Assembly (NCBI GenBank): GCA_937860195.1
Contig: CALMBN010000005.1
Location: 1 to 25,745 of the forward strand
Reading direction: 5' to 3'
DNA: 25,745 bases
DNA from: an uncultured Novosphingobium sp.
GTDB taxonomy: Bacteria > Pseudomonadota > Alphaproteobacteria > Sphingomonadales > Sphingomonadaceae
Made by a program: the position numbers and the translations under genes. The notes under the pieces are model-generated. The model worked only from the letters and a program-made list of their open reading frames with translations, searched no databases and had not been told where the DNA came from. Below, piece after piece: positions 14,725-22,285 of this stretch; position 1 is the stretch's first letter; every line of letters starts with the position of its first letter.

Positions 14725-16422
14725 TTATGCCTCCACTACTGTCTTGCAGAGCTCATCGCGCAATTCGCGGCGCAGAAATTTGCCGCTGGCGTTGCGCGGC
14801 AGCGGCTGATCCATGAACCAGACATAGCGCGGCACCTTGTGCTTCACGGATAGATCGAGGCAGTGCTTTTGCAGTTCGGTCTGTTCGAGCTTGTGCCCCG
14901 GCTTGAGGTAGACCGCGATGCCGACTTCCTCTCCTAACCGCTGGTCGGGCACGCCGAACACACTGCATTCGGCAACGGCCGGATGGCGATAGGTGATGGC
15001 CTCGACTTCGGTGCAGGAAATGTTTTCTCCGCCGCGAATCACAAGATCCTTTTTGCGGTCGACGATGAAGATGAATCCGTCCTCGTCAATCCGGGCAATA
15101 TCGCCGGTGTGGAGCCAGCCATCGGTGATGGTTTCGGCGGTCGCATCGGGACGATTGACATAACCTTTGATCACGGGTGAGCCCTTGACCCACAACTCGC
15201 CAACGTCGCCTTCGGGCAGCGTGTTACCGGCATCGTCAACCACTTTGACTTCAAAGCTGGGCATCGATGGCCCAGCGCTGTCCGGCCTGGCAACAAAGAA
15301 ATCGCCGCTGACCGAAGTGATGATCCCGCAGGTTTCGGTCATCCCATAGCCGGTGGTTGGCCGGGCAGTCTTGACGGTCTCGTCAATCTTGAGCACCAGA
15401 TCGGGCGGCAACTGCGCTCCGCCGCCGGAAATACCGGTCAAGCTGGACGTGTCGGTGGTGGCGAAATCCGGATGATTGACAATCTCGCGCGCCATTACCG
15501 GCACACCACTGATTCCGGTGATCCGGTATTGCTCAACCAGTTTCAGCGCCGCCCCCGCATCCCATTTGTACATCAGGACGATCGCCCCGCCTGCTGCGCT
15601 GGTCAGGTAGGCACCGCAATTGTTGGCGGTGACGTGGAACAGCGGTGTGGTCAGCAAGGATACCGGCACCGGCGGGTCGGCTGGTGGTGCTTCACCCGTG
15701 GCGCGCTCAACCGCCATGGCCTGTGCGGTGGTCGAATAAAGCATGTTCATCAGGTTGGCGATGCAGCCGCGGTGGGTCAGCTGTGCTCCTTTGGGAAAGC
15801 CGGTGGTGCCGCTGGTGTAAAAGATGCAGGCATCGCTATCAGGATCGACTGCTACGTCGGGCATGGCCCCGCCGCTGGCGATCACATCGGCATAGGACGT
15901 CACATCGCCGGGATATTCAGCCAGCCGTACGCCGACCAGCGGGATCGTGCCTTGCAGAGCCGGAAGCTCTCGATAGCGGGCCAGCCGCTCGGCATCGATG
16001 AACATTGCCTTTGGCTCAGCATCGTTCAGCGCGGCTTCCATTTCGGCTGCGGTCCACCACGCATTGAGCCCGGCTGCGGCGACGCCGATGGCTGTGCAGG
16101 CCCAATAGATCACCATCCATTCGGGATAGTTGCGCATCGCAATTGCCACCCGGTCACCAGGGCGGATGCCTTGATCCCACAGCCAGGCGGCGATGGCAGC
16201 AGCATGGGCATGGGCCCGGGCATAGCTCAACACTTCGCCTTCATAGATCAGGTATGGCCGGTCCCCCCACGCGGCGGTCGAGAGCCAGAATTCGCGGACC
16301 GATGGCGGCGCGGCCTTGAAGGTCCGCAGCGTGTTGCCGAGCACATTGGCTTCGACAATCTCGAACTGCCCCCCCGGCCCGGTCAATTCTTCACGTACTG
16401 CTCGCAGTTCGGCGTAATGCAT
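14725..16422 (-). CDS. AMP-dependent acyl-CoA synthetase (class I adenylate-forming enzyme)
   Basis: The protein has 565 residues with start ATG 16422 (MHYAELRAV), preceded by GGGAAGAG. The longer frame to 16464 would read through a palindromic operator candidate and is disfavoured. It belongs to the ANL superfamily: the ATP phosphate-binding loop YTSGTTGFPKG, the adenine-contacting GYGMTETCG, the hinge region WLHTGDIARIDEDGFIFIVD with RKKD, and the C-terminal catalytic lysine in RNASGKFLRRE are all present. It activates a carboxylic acid to acyl-AMP and then to acyl-CoA. Chain length or aromatic preference cannot be told from the sequence. It is the first gene of a two-gene unit with the SDR. 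Its promoter gap, shared with the divergent MoeB-like gene, contains palindromes. Confidence 0.93.
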   Translation of the reverse strand: MHYAELRAVREELTGPGGQFEIVEANVLGNTLRTFKAAPPSVREFWLSTAAWGDRPYLIYEGEVLSYARAHAHAAAIAAWLWDQGIRPGDRVAIAMRNYPEWMVIYWACTAIGVAAAGLNAWWTAAEMEAALNDAEPKAMFIDAERLARYRELPALQGTIPLVGVRLAEYPGDVTSYADVIASGGAMPDVAVDPDSDACIFYTSGTTGFPKGAQLTHRGCIANLMNMLYSTTAQAMAVERATGEAPPADPPVPVSLLTTPLFHVTANNCGAYLTSAAGGAIVLMYKWDAGAALKLVEQYRITGISGVPVMAREIVNHPDFATTDTSSLTGISGGGAQLPPDLVLKIDETVKTARPTTGYGMTETCGIITSVSGDFFVARPDSAGPSMPSFEVKVVDDAGNTLPEGDVGELWVKGSPVIKGYVNRPDATAETITDGWLHTGDIARIDEDGFIFIVDRKKDLVIRGGENISCTEVEAITYRHPAVAECSVFGVPDQRLGEEVGIAVYLKPGHKLEQTELQKHCLDLSVKHKVPRYVWFMDQPLPRNASGKFLRRELRDELCKTVVEA

Positions 16423-16438
16423 CGCTCTTCCCAATTTT

Positions 16439-16456
16439 CTTAATTGCGCGATTAAG
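16439..16456. promoter_or_regulatory. Candidate operator for the acyl-CoA synthetase unit
   Basis: CTTAAT (16439–16444) and ATTAAG (16451–16456) are perfect inverted arms around TGCGCG, and 16 of 18 positions are palindromic. It lies 17 bases before the acyl-CoA synthetase ATG on the minus strand. TetR- or MarR-type repressors that sense acyl-CoA bind sites of this form. The regulator is not identified. Confidence 0.45.
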
Positions 16457-16500
16457 TGCCGCATCGGCGCGGCCCGGGCAAGAGACTTCCTTTGCGGTAG

Positions 16501-16519
16501 CGCGAATTCGCCTTAAGGC
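16501..16519. promoter_or_regulatory. Two adjoining palindromes before the MoeB-like gene
   Basis: GCGAATTCGC (16501–16510) is a perfect 10-base palindrome and CGCCTTAAGGCG (16508–16519) a perfect 12-base one. They share three bases and end nine bases before the ATG at 16528. They could be an operator or an RNA hairpin near the ribosome-binding site. Confidence 0.4.
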
Positions 16520-16527
16520 GCGAGGCA

Positions 16528-17301
16528 ATGCCCATGCCGCCCGACCGTCTTGACCGATTTGCCCGCCATATCGTGCTGCCCGAAGTGGGCGGCGCGGGGC
16601 AGATGGCATTGGCTGAGGCCCATATTGTGTTGATCGGATGCGGCGGGATCGGCAGTCCGGCGCTGCAATACCTGGCGGCCGCAGGAGTGGGCCAATTGAC
16701 CCTGATCGACGACGATGTGGTTGAGGCGAGCAACCTTCAGCGCCAGACGATCTTTACACCGGCCGATATCGGGCGGTTCAAGGCTGAGATCGCGGCTGAA
16801 TGGGTCCACCGGTTCGATCCGGTGCTCCGGCCCCGTGCGGTCGTTGGACGAATCGGGGGGGGGATTCCAGCCGCACGGGAGCTCGAAGGCAGTTCCTTAG
16901 TGCTCGATGGCTGTGACAATTTCGCGACTCGGCTGCTGGTTTCAGACACCTGCGTGGCGCACGGTATTCCGCTGGTAACCGCAGCAATTGGCCGATTCCA
17001 AGGACAGGTTGCAAATTTTGCCGGGCATCTGCCGGGCCAGTCCTGTTATCGCTGTTTTGTCGGTGATGCTTTCGATGCCGAGGACTGCGATAACTGCGCG
17101 GCGGACGGCGTGCTCGGCGCAATGGTCGGGATGGTCGGTGCTTTTGCAGCCATGCAGGCGATCCGGATCATTCTGAATGGCAAGGCCGCGCTGGGCGATC
17201 CACAGTGGGGGCAGCTCCACGTGTTCGAAGGGCTGGTGCCGAGCCTTCGGACAATGCGGATAGCGAAGGATGCCGAGTGCCGGGGCTGTGGGTCAGCCTA
17301 A
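16528..17301 (+). CDS. ThiF/MoeB/HesA-family E1-like sulfur-carrier adenylyltransferase
   Basis: This 257-residue E1-like enzyme adenylates the C-terminal glycine of a ubiquitin-like sulfur-carrier protein (MoaD or ThiS type). The opening RLDRFARHIVLPEVGG-AGQ is the family hallmark. The nucleotide loop is GCGGIGS (residues 37–43), the catalytic arginine lies in NLQRQ, and the aspartate in LVLDGCDNF. Two zinc-binding CxxC pairs are present (CYRC and a C-terminal CRGC). There is no rhodanese domain, as in MoeB and ThiF of E. coli. Molybdopterin versus thiamine use cannot be decided, because no moa or thi genes are in view. Starts at 16528 or 16534 are both plausible. Its end overlaps the convergent sirtuin gene by nine bases. 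Confidence 0.9.
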   Translation: MPMPPDRLDRFARHIVLPEVGGAGQMALAEAHIVLIGCGGIGSPALQYLAAAGVGQLTLIDDDVVEASNLQRQTIFTPADIGRFKAEIAAEWVHRFDPVLRPRAVVGRIGGGIPAARELEGSSLVLDGCDNFATRLLVSDTCVAHGIPLVTAAIGRFQGQVANFAGHLPGQSCYRCFVGDAFDAEDCDNCAADGVLGAMVGMVGAFAAMQAIRIILNGKAALGDPQWGQLHVFEGLVPSLRTMRIAKDAECRGCGSA

Positions 17302-18000
17302 TATCTCCTCCACCCAGGCTGGAACCACTTCGCTCGCCGGGCCGAGCCGCGATTCGTGGAACCAGTGCGAGCCTTGGCTGGCTTCCAGATTGAGCTCCAG
17401 CGTCTGCGCACCCAGTTCCACCGCGTTCTGGACGAAACCGGCGGCGGGATAGACCGCGCCCGAGGTGCCGATCGACACGAACAGGTCAGCCTCGCGCAGC
17501 GCGGCATAGATTTCGCCCATCCGGTAGGGCATCTCACCGAACCAGACCACGTCAGGGCGCAGGCTGCGCGCGCTGCACACTGGGCAGGGCGGCCGATCGA
17601 TCAGCGGCGCGGTCCACCGGCTGCGGACATCGCAGCTGGTGCACCATGCATTGAGGTGGGTGCCGTGCATGTGCAACACTCGCGCCGAGCCGCCGCGCTC
17701 GTGCAGATCATCGACGTTCTGGGTGACGAGCAGCAGCTTGCCCTCCCACTCCGCCTCCAGCCGCGCCAATGCCATGTGCGCCGCATTCGGTTCTTTCTCC
17801 TGAATGGCTGCGCGGCGCATGTCATAGAACCGCAGCACCAGATCGGGATCGCGCTCATAGGCTTCCGGGGTCGCGACATCCTCAACCCGGTGCTGTTCCC
17901 ACAATCCGCCAGCGCTGCGAAAGGTATCGATCCCGCTCTCGGCGGAAATGCCTGCGCCAGTCAGGATCACGATGTTGCGGATGCCAATCACTCTTGCCAC
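17293..18000 (-). CDS. CobB-type NAD-dependent protein deacylase (sirtuin)
   Basis: The protein has 235 residues using the GTG at 18000 (VARVIGIRNIVILTG). GTG 17991 is an alternative. The longer frame to 18078 reads straight through a family-A repeat and gives an improbable N-terminus, so it is rejected. Sirtuin motifs: GAGISAESGIDTFR (residues 15–28), QNVDDLHERGG with the catalytic His close by in LHMHG, zinc cysteines CTSC and CPVC, and RPDVVWFGEMPY. A Tyr-x-x-Arg pair (YDMR) matches the class III signature that in SIRT5 and CobB favours removal of succinyl or malonyl groups from lysine. It would regulate cytosolic metabolic enzymes using NAD. It is divergent from dapB and convergent with the MoeB-like gene. 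Confidence 0.92.
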   Translation of the reverse strand: MARVIGIRNIVILTGAGISAESGIDTFRSAGGLWEQHRVEDVATPEAYERDPDLVLRFYDMRRAAIQEKEPNAAHMALARLEAEWEGKLLLVTQNVDDLHERGGSARVLHMHGTHLNAWCTSCDVRSRWTAPLIDRPPCPVCSARSLRPDVVWFGEMPYRMGEIYAALREADLFVSIGTSGAVYPAAGFVQNAVELGAQTLELNLEASQGSHWFHESRLGPASEVVPAWVEEILG

Positions 18001-18003
18001 ATT

Positions 18004-18094
18004 CCCGTCCGTCTTGAGCTTGTCGAAAGACTGCTTTTCCTTCAAGCGTTGCAAGAAGCAAGGGCAGGGCTTTGACAAGCTCAGCCCGAACGGG
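18004..18094. repeat. Family-A long-hairpin intergenic repeat, copy 2
   Basis: TTGAGCTTGTCGAAAG (18014–18029) faces CTTTGACAAGCTCAG (18070–18084) as near-perfect inverted arms. The outer CCCGT (18004) and ACGGG (18090–18094) also pair, and inner arms (about 18030–18066) pair partially. The first 15 bases match copy 1 at 7436 in 13 positions. It fills almost the whole gap between the divergent sirtuin and dapB starts, so it must be part of, or displace, their promoters. Confidence 0.8.
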
Positions 18095-18110
18095 TCTGGA
18101 GTTCAGTGCT

Positions 18111-18842
18111 GTGGCAAGAATCGGCATCATCGGCAGCGCGGGGCGCATGGGGGCGGCGCTGATCGAAGCGATTGCGGCGGCGGGAGAGGTCTTTGCCGGC
18201 GGGGTTGATCAGGGCGGCGATCTGGCGGCACTGGCAGCGGCCTCGGACGTGCTGGTTGATTTCTCCGCTCCGGCAGCGCTCGAAGGCAATCTGGACGCAG
18301 CGGTTGCGGCGGGCGTGCCTATCGTGGTCGGCACCACCGGCCTTGAAGAACGGCACCACTGGCTGTGTGATGCAGCGGCGGAAAACATCGCCGTCCTGCA
18401 AACCGGCAACACTTCGCTGGGTGTTACCTTGCTGGCCCATCTGGTTCACGAAGCTGCCAGCCGGCTGGGTGAGGACTGGGACATCGAAGTGGTTGAGACG
18501 CACCACCGGATGAAAGTTGATGCGCCATCGGGCACCGCACTGCTCTTGGGCGAAGCCGCCGCCAAGGGCCGTGGGATCGATCTGGCGGCCCATTCGGCGC
18601 GCGGGCGTGACGGGATCACTGGGGCGCGGGTGCGCGGCGAGATCGGCTTTGCATCATTGCGCGGCGGATCGGTCGCGGGCGATCACACGGTCCAGTTTCT
18701 GGGCAACAGCGAACGGCTCAGCCTCTCTCACCTGGCCGAAGACCGCAGCATCTTCGCGCGCGGCGCGGTGCGCGCGGGCGAATGGCTGGTCGGCAAAGCG
18801 CCCGGGCGTTACCAGATGGCGCAAGTTTTGGGGCTTGCCTGA
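18111..18842 (+). CDS. dapB: DapB, 4-hydroxy-tetrahydrodipicolinate reductase
   Basis: The protein has 243 residues from GTG 18111 (ARIGIIGSAGRMG), with GGAG upstream at good spacing. The ATG at 18072 lies in the repeat and adds a tail not seen in the family. It reduces 4-hydroxy-tetrahydrodipicolinate with NAD(P)H in the diaminopimelate/lysine pathway, in the cytosol. The nucleotide loop is GSAGRMG (residues 8–14). The substrate-binding and catalytic signature is ETHHRMKVDAPSGTA, with the two histidines and lysine of the family. Also visible are VVGTTGL and HTVQFLG. Length is normal for alphaproteobacteria. dapE lies 3.5 kb further on, on the other strand, so two steps of one pathway are close but not in one operon. 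Confidence 0.96.
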   Translation: MARIGIIGSAGRMGAALIEAIAAAGEVFAGGVDQGGDLAALAAASDVLVDFSAPAALEGNLDAAVAAGVPIVVGTTGLEERHHWLCDAAAENIAVLQTGNTSLGVTLLAHLVHEAASRLGEDWDIEVVETHHRMKVDAPSGTALLLGEAAAKGRGIDLAAHSARGRDGITGARVRGEIGFASLRGGSVAGDHTVQFLGNSERLSLSHLAEDRSIFARGAVRAGEWLVGKAPGRYQMAQVLGLA

Positions 18843-18855
18843 TCGCATCTCCGCC

Positions 18856-18873
18856 GTATTATGCAAATAATAC
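18856..18873. promoter_or_regulatory. Candidate operator upstream of the M48 protease
   Basis: GTATTA (18856–18861) and TAATAC (18868–18873) are perfect inverted arms with a six-base spacer TGCAAA, in an AT-rich stretch of the 49-base dapB–protease gap, 18 bases before the protease start. The form fits a dimeric repressor site. The same AT-rich stretch could contain a -10 element. Confidence 0.42.
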
Positions 18874-18891
18874 ACACACAGGGGAGTGCGC

Positions 18892-20064
18892 ATGACACCG
18901 GCAGAAGAAACCGCCCGCATGATTGACGGCCTGGGTGCCGAAGCACTGGCCAAGGCGCAGGCCTATACCACCGGCAATCACATCTTGCTGTTCGCGGGGG
19001 TCGCAGTTTCGCTGTTGGTGGCCTGGCTGATCGTGCGGTCCCGTTTGCTCGATAGGGTGACGGGCAGACTGTCGAAGCGAAGCTGGGCTGCGATGACTTT
19101 GGCAGTGAGCGCGGCTTACATTGCCATTGCCGATCTGCTGACCTTGCCTTGGACGCTCTACACCGATTGGCAGCGCCAACATGCCTATGATCTGTCCAAG
19201 CAGCCTCTGGGCGATTTCCTCGGTCAGTGGGCGCTTGGCGAGGCTTTCGAGATTGTCCTGGGAGGGCTGTTCATGCTTGGGGTCTATGCCCTGATCCGCA
19301 AGACCGGCGCACGCTGGTGGTTGTGGGGCGGAGGCTTTGCCGCGGGTGTTGTCCTGTTTATGCTACTGGTCGGCCCGAGTCTGATCGCACCGCTGTTCAA
19401 CAGGTACGAGCCGGTGCCGCCGGGCGGAGTCCGCACCGCGCTTGAGAAGATAGCCGACGATGTTGCGATCCCGCATGATCGGATCTTCATGTACGATGGT
19501 TCGCGCCAGTCCGAACGGTTCACTGCCAATGTCACCGGAATTGGTCCGGCGGCGCGGATCGCGATCTCCGATGTCGCACTGAAGGAAGCGTCGCTGGCCG
19601 AGGTCGTTGCTGTGACCGGGCATGAGGCGGGGCACTACAAGCTCGGCCATGCCTGGCGTTCGGTGGTGTTGATGCCGCTGCTCGCGATGCTGTTTTTCTA
19701 TCTGCTCAACCGCCTGTTTGCTCCGGCGGCACGGCTGCTGGGCAGCGACGCGCAATTGGGTGAAGCGCGTGGACTGCCGGTGTTCATGGCGGTTGGCGCG
19801 GTGCTGGGGCTGCTAGTCACGCCGGTAACCAACAGTCTGACCCGGATTGGCGAGAAACAGGCCGATGCCTATTCGCTGCAAACCGTGAACGAGCCTGATG
19901 CGCTGGCATCGGCCTTGGTCAAGACCGCCGAGTATCGATATCCGCGGCCTGCGGCGTTGCAGGAGTTGCTGTTCTACACCCATCCCTCGGTTGAGAACCG
20001 GGTGCTGAAGGCGATGGAGTGGAAGGCTGCGCATCCCAAGGTTCAGGCACCGCCCGCCCCGTGA
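18892..20064 (+). CDS. M48-family (Ste24/CAAX prenyl protease 1-like) membrane metallopeptidase
   Basis: The protein has 390 residues from ATG 18892, with GGGGAG at 18881–18886 as ribosome-binding site. An in-frame GTG at 18886 is less likely. It has several membrane helices in the first 180 residues (for example around 30–45, 70–90, 115–140, 150–170) and two more after the active site. The zinc motif is HEAGH (from about residue 244), with the third ligand in EKQADAYS. The C-terminal FYTHPSVENRV is typical of Ste24-like enzymes. It is an integral inner-membrane zinc protease, probably acting in membrane-protein quality control. A CAAX substrate is not expected in bacteria. Its stop overlaps the nth start as GTGA, so the two are translationally coupled. 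Confidence 0.93.
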   Translation: MTPAEETARMIDGLGAEALAKAQAYTTGNHILLFAGVAVSLLVAWLIVRSRLLDRVTGRLSKRSWAAMTLAVSAAYIAIADLLTLPWTLYTDWQRQHAYDLSKQPLGDFLGQWALGEAFEIVLGGLFMLGVYALIRKTGARWWLWGGGFAAGVVLFMLLVGPSLIAPLFNRYEPVPPGGVRTALEKIADDVAIPHDRIFMYDGSRQSERFTANVTGIGPAARIAISDVALKEASLAEVVAVTGHEAGHYKLGHAWRSVVLMPLLAMLFFYLLNRLFAPAARLLGSDAQLGEARGLPVFMAVGAVLGLLVTPVTNSLTRIGEKQADAYSLQTVNEPDALASALVKTAEYRYPRPAALQELLFYTHPSVENRVLKAMEWKAAHPKVQAPPAP

Positions 20065-20699
20065 CCAAAGCCGACATTTTCGAGTTCTTCCGCCGCCTCG
20101 CCGAGGATAATCCCTCGCCCGAGACCGAGCTGGAATTCGGCAACACCTATCAGCTGTTGGTCGCAGTAGTGCTATCAGCGCAGGCGACCGACGTGGGAGT
20201 CAACAAGGCGACACGGGCACTGTTCGACGTTGTGAAAACCCCGGCGCAAATGGTTGCGCTGGGCGAAGATGCCCTCAAAGCCCACGTCAAGACGATCGGG
20301 CTGTTCAACACCAAGGCCAAGAACGTGATCGGGCTATCGGAAATTCTGGTGCGTGATTTTGACGGAGAGGTTCCGGCGGACCGCGACGTGCTGACCAGCC
20401 TGCCCGGGGTCGGCCGCAAGACTGCCAATGTGGTGATGAACTGCGCCTTCGGGGCCGAGACTTTCGCGGTCGACACCCACATATTCCGCGTGGGCAACCG
20501 GACCGGGTTGGCCAAGGGCAAGACAGTGCTGGCGGTGGAAAAGGCACCGGAGAAGCGGATCCCGCAGCCATTCCGGGTCGGCGCGCACCACTGGCTGATC
20601 CTGCACGGGCGCTACATCTGCAAAGCCCGGCCGCCCGAATGCTGGCGCTGCCCGGTGGCCGATTTGTGCGGGTTCAGGCCGAAGTCGGTGAAGAAATAA
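20061..20699 (+). CDS. nth: Endonuclease III (Nth)
   Basis: The protein has 212 residues from GTG 20061 (VTKADIFEFF), set by the GTGA overlap with the protease stop. It removes oxidised pyrimidines and nicks AP sites in base-excision repair. The helix-hairpin-helix LPGVGRKTANVV contains catalytic Lys120, and VDTHIFRV contains Asp138, the same numbering as the E. coli enzyme. The [4Fe-4S] cluster cysteines follow the exact C-x6-C-x2-C-x5-C spacing near the end (CKARPPECWRCPVADLC). The stop TAA is immediately followed by a family-B inverted repeat, and the last two residues are Lys-Lys. With mutM, this is the second repair glycosylase in the window. Confidence 0.97.
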   Translation: MTKADIFEFFRRLAEDNPSPETELEFGNTYQLLVAVVLSAQATDVGVNKATRALFDVVKTPAQMVALGEDALKAHVKTIGLFNTKAKNVIGLSEILVRDFDGEVPADRDVLTSLPGVGRKTANVVMNCAFGAETFAVDTHIFRVGNRTGLAKGKTVLAVEKAPEKRIPQPFRVGAHHWLILHGRYICKARPPECWRCPVADLCGFRPKSVKK

Positions 20700-20700
20700 G

Positions 20701-20880
20701 GAGGGGTTCACGCAGAGGCGCAGAGGAAGAAAAGAGGCGCAGAGGTGTTGTGCAATCCGCGAAGCGGCTCATCAATCTGACGTTTCGCTCAGCCCAGCCC
20801 CACATGCGAAAGCGGCTGCGCCGCAAGCGTGATGCCTCTGCGCCTCTGCCTTCTTCTCCGCGCCTCTGCGTGAACCCTCT
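20701..20880. repeat. Family-B inverted repeat filling the nth–symporter gap
   Basis: Left arm 20701–20745 and right arm 20835–20880 are imperfect reverse complements over about 45 bases, each containing GGTTCACGCAGAGGCGC and a second GAGGCGCAGAGG. The 89-base centre has no clear coding frame. The element occupies the entire interval between the convergent stop codons of nth and the symporter, and its right end touches the symporter stop. It may serve as a bidirectional terminator. It has no transposase gene. Confidence 0.82.
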
Positions 20881-22214
20881 TACTTCTTCGTCTCATCCTC
20901 AAAATTCGAAGCATCCAGTTCCAGTCCAGCCCGACCCGCCGCGACGGTGTGCGCCGGGGCGTGAGGGTGTTCGACGAATTCGGGCTCTTCGACTTCGAGC
21001 ATGCCCTCCCACTTGGTGATGACCGACGTGGCAACTGCGTTGCCGACCACGTTGGTGGCGGTGCGACCCATGTCGAGGAACTGGTCAATCGCCAGAATGA
21101 TCGCCACCCCTTCGACCGGCAGGCCGAACATCGCCAGTGTGCCGGTTATCACGACCAGCGAAGCACGCGGCACGGCGGCGATCCCCTTGGACGAGATCAT
21201 CAGGGTCAACAGGATCATGATCTGCGTGCTGATCGACAGGTCAATCCCATAGGCCTGCGCGATGAAGATCGTCGCAAAGCTCATATACATCATCGAGCCG
21301 TCGAGGTTGAAACTGTAGCCCAGCGGCAGGATGAAACCCGAAATCCGCCGCGGCACCCCGAACCGGTCGAGCTGCTCGAACATTTTGGGCAGTGCCGCTT
21401 CGCTCGACGCGGTCGAGAAAGCGATCATGATGGGCTGGCGGATGTATCTGATGAGGCTCCAGATTCGTTGCCGCAAGAAAATCGCCCCGATCGTCAGCAA
21501 GATCGCCCAGAGCAAGATCAGGCTGATATAGAATTCAAGCAGCAGTTCGACGTAAGTGCCCAGGATCGCCAGTCCACTGACCGCGACGACTTTGGCAATC
21601 GCGGCGAACACCGCAATCGGGGCATAGCGCATCACATAGCCGGTGATCTGCAGCATCATCTCAGCCAGCGCATCGGCCCCGCGAACCAGCGCTGCACCCT
21701 TCTCGCCAATTGCCGACAGCGCCACGCCGGCGAACAAGCTGAACACCAGAATTTGCAGGATATTGTTGGCTGCCATCGCCTCGATCGCGTTCTTGGGGAA
21801 CACCGAGAGGATGAATTCGGTCGCCTTCAGTTCCTTGACCTCACCCACTGCTTTGGCCGCCGCGGCGGCATCGGGGATTGGCGCGCCGATCCCGGGCTGG
21901 AACAGGTTGACCATGATCAGACCCAGCCCGATCGAGACCAGGCTGGCAGTGATGAACCACGCAATCGCCCGGAATCCGATTCGCCCCAGCGCCGTGCTGT
22001 CACCCATGTGAGCGATCCCGACGACGATGGTCGACAGCACCAATGGCGCCACCAGCATCTTGATCAGATTCAGGAAGATATCGGAAAGCAATTTGAGCCA
22101 GGGTACAATCTGATCCTTGACCAGCGCTGGATCGACCTGAGTATAGAGTGCCTGGCCGATCATCACGCCCAGCACCATGCCGATCAGAATATAGAGTGTC
22201 AGCCGCCGGTCCAT
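20880..22214 (-). CDS. Dicarboxylate/amino acid:cation symporter (DAACS family, GltP/DctA-like)
   Basis: The protein has 444 residues from ATG 22214 (MDRRLTLYILIGMVLG). The longer frame to 22355 starts in intergenic repeat sequence and is rejected. This is the glutamate/C4-dicarboxylate transporter fold with eight membrane helices and two re-entrant loops. HP1 carries the serine-rich STASSEAALPKMFEQ, TM7 has FNLDGSMMYM, HP2 has SSKGIAAVPRASLVV and TM8 has DQFLDMGRTATNVVGN. It imports acidic amino acids or C4-dicarboxylates with H+ or Na+ across the inner membrane. The precise substrate cannot be fixed: an Arg in TM8 (MGRTATN) favours an acidic substrate. The C-terminal tail after about residue 415 is acidic and variable and ends Lys-Lys. 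Its stop lies at the edge of the family-B repeat. Confidence 0.93.
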   Translation of the reverse strand: MDRRLTLYILIGMVLGVMIGQALYTQVDPALVKDQIVPWLKLLSDIFLNLIKMLVAPLVLSTIVVGIAHMGDSTALGRIGFRAIAWFITASLVSIGLGLIMVNLFQPGIGAPIPDAAAAAKAVGEVKELKATEFILSVFPKNAIEAMAANNILQILVFSLFAGVALSAIGEKGAALVRGADALAEMMLQITGYVMRYAPIAVFAAIAKVVAVSGLAILGTYVELLLEFYISLILLWAILLTIGAIFLRQRIWSLIRYIRQPIMIAFSTASSEAALPKMFEQLDRFGVPRRISGFILPLGYSFNLDGSMMYMSFATIFIAQAYGIDLSISTQIMILLTLMISSKGIAAVPRASLVVITGTLAMFGLPVEGVAIILAIDQFLDMGRTATNVVGNAVATSVITKWEGMLEVEEPEFVEHPHAPAHTVAAGRAGLELDASNFEDETKK

Positions 22215-22285
22215 GGTGCGCGTCCCTGTTTGGAATATTATTGCTGGCAAGCCTAACAGCTGCGGCGAGTGAGGCAAGCGCATCC

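Noticed and set aside
15472..16443. 323-residue open frame antisense to the acyl-CoA synthetase
   Set aside because: Shadow of the real gene, with no domain and no ribosome-binding site.
18001..18110. Extended starts of the sirtuin (18078) and dapB (18072)
   Set aside because: Both extensions are translations of the family-A repeat and are absent from what is expected of the protein families.
20701..20880. CRISPR array or tandem-repeat array at the GAGGCGCAGAG modules
   Set aside because: Repeats are inverted and too few, with no regular spacers or cas genes.
20949..22256. 435-residue open frame antisense to the symporter
   Set aside because: Extreme Asp/Gln/His/Arg bias and no recognisable motif. 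The opposite strand encodes a full DAACS transporter.
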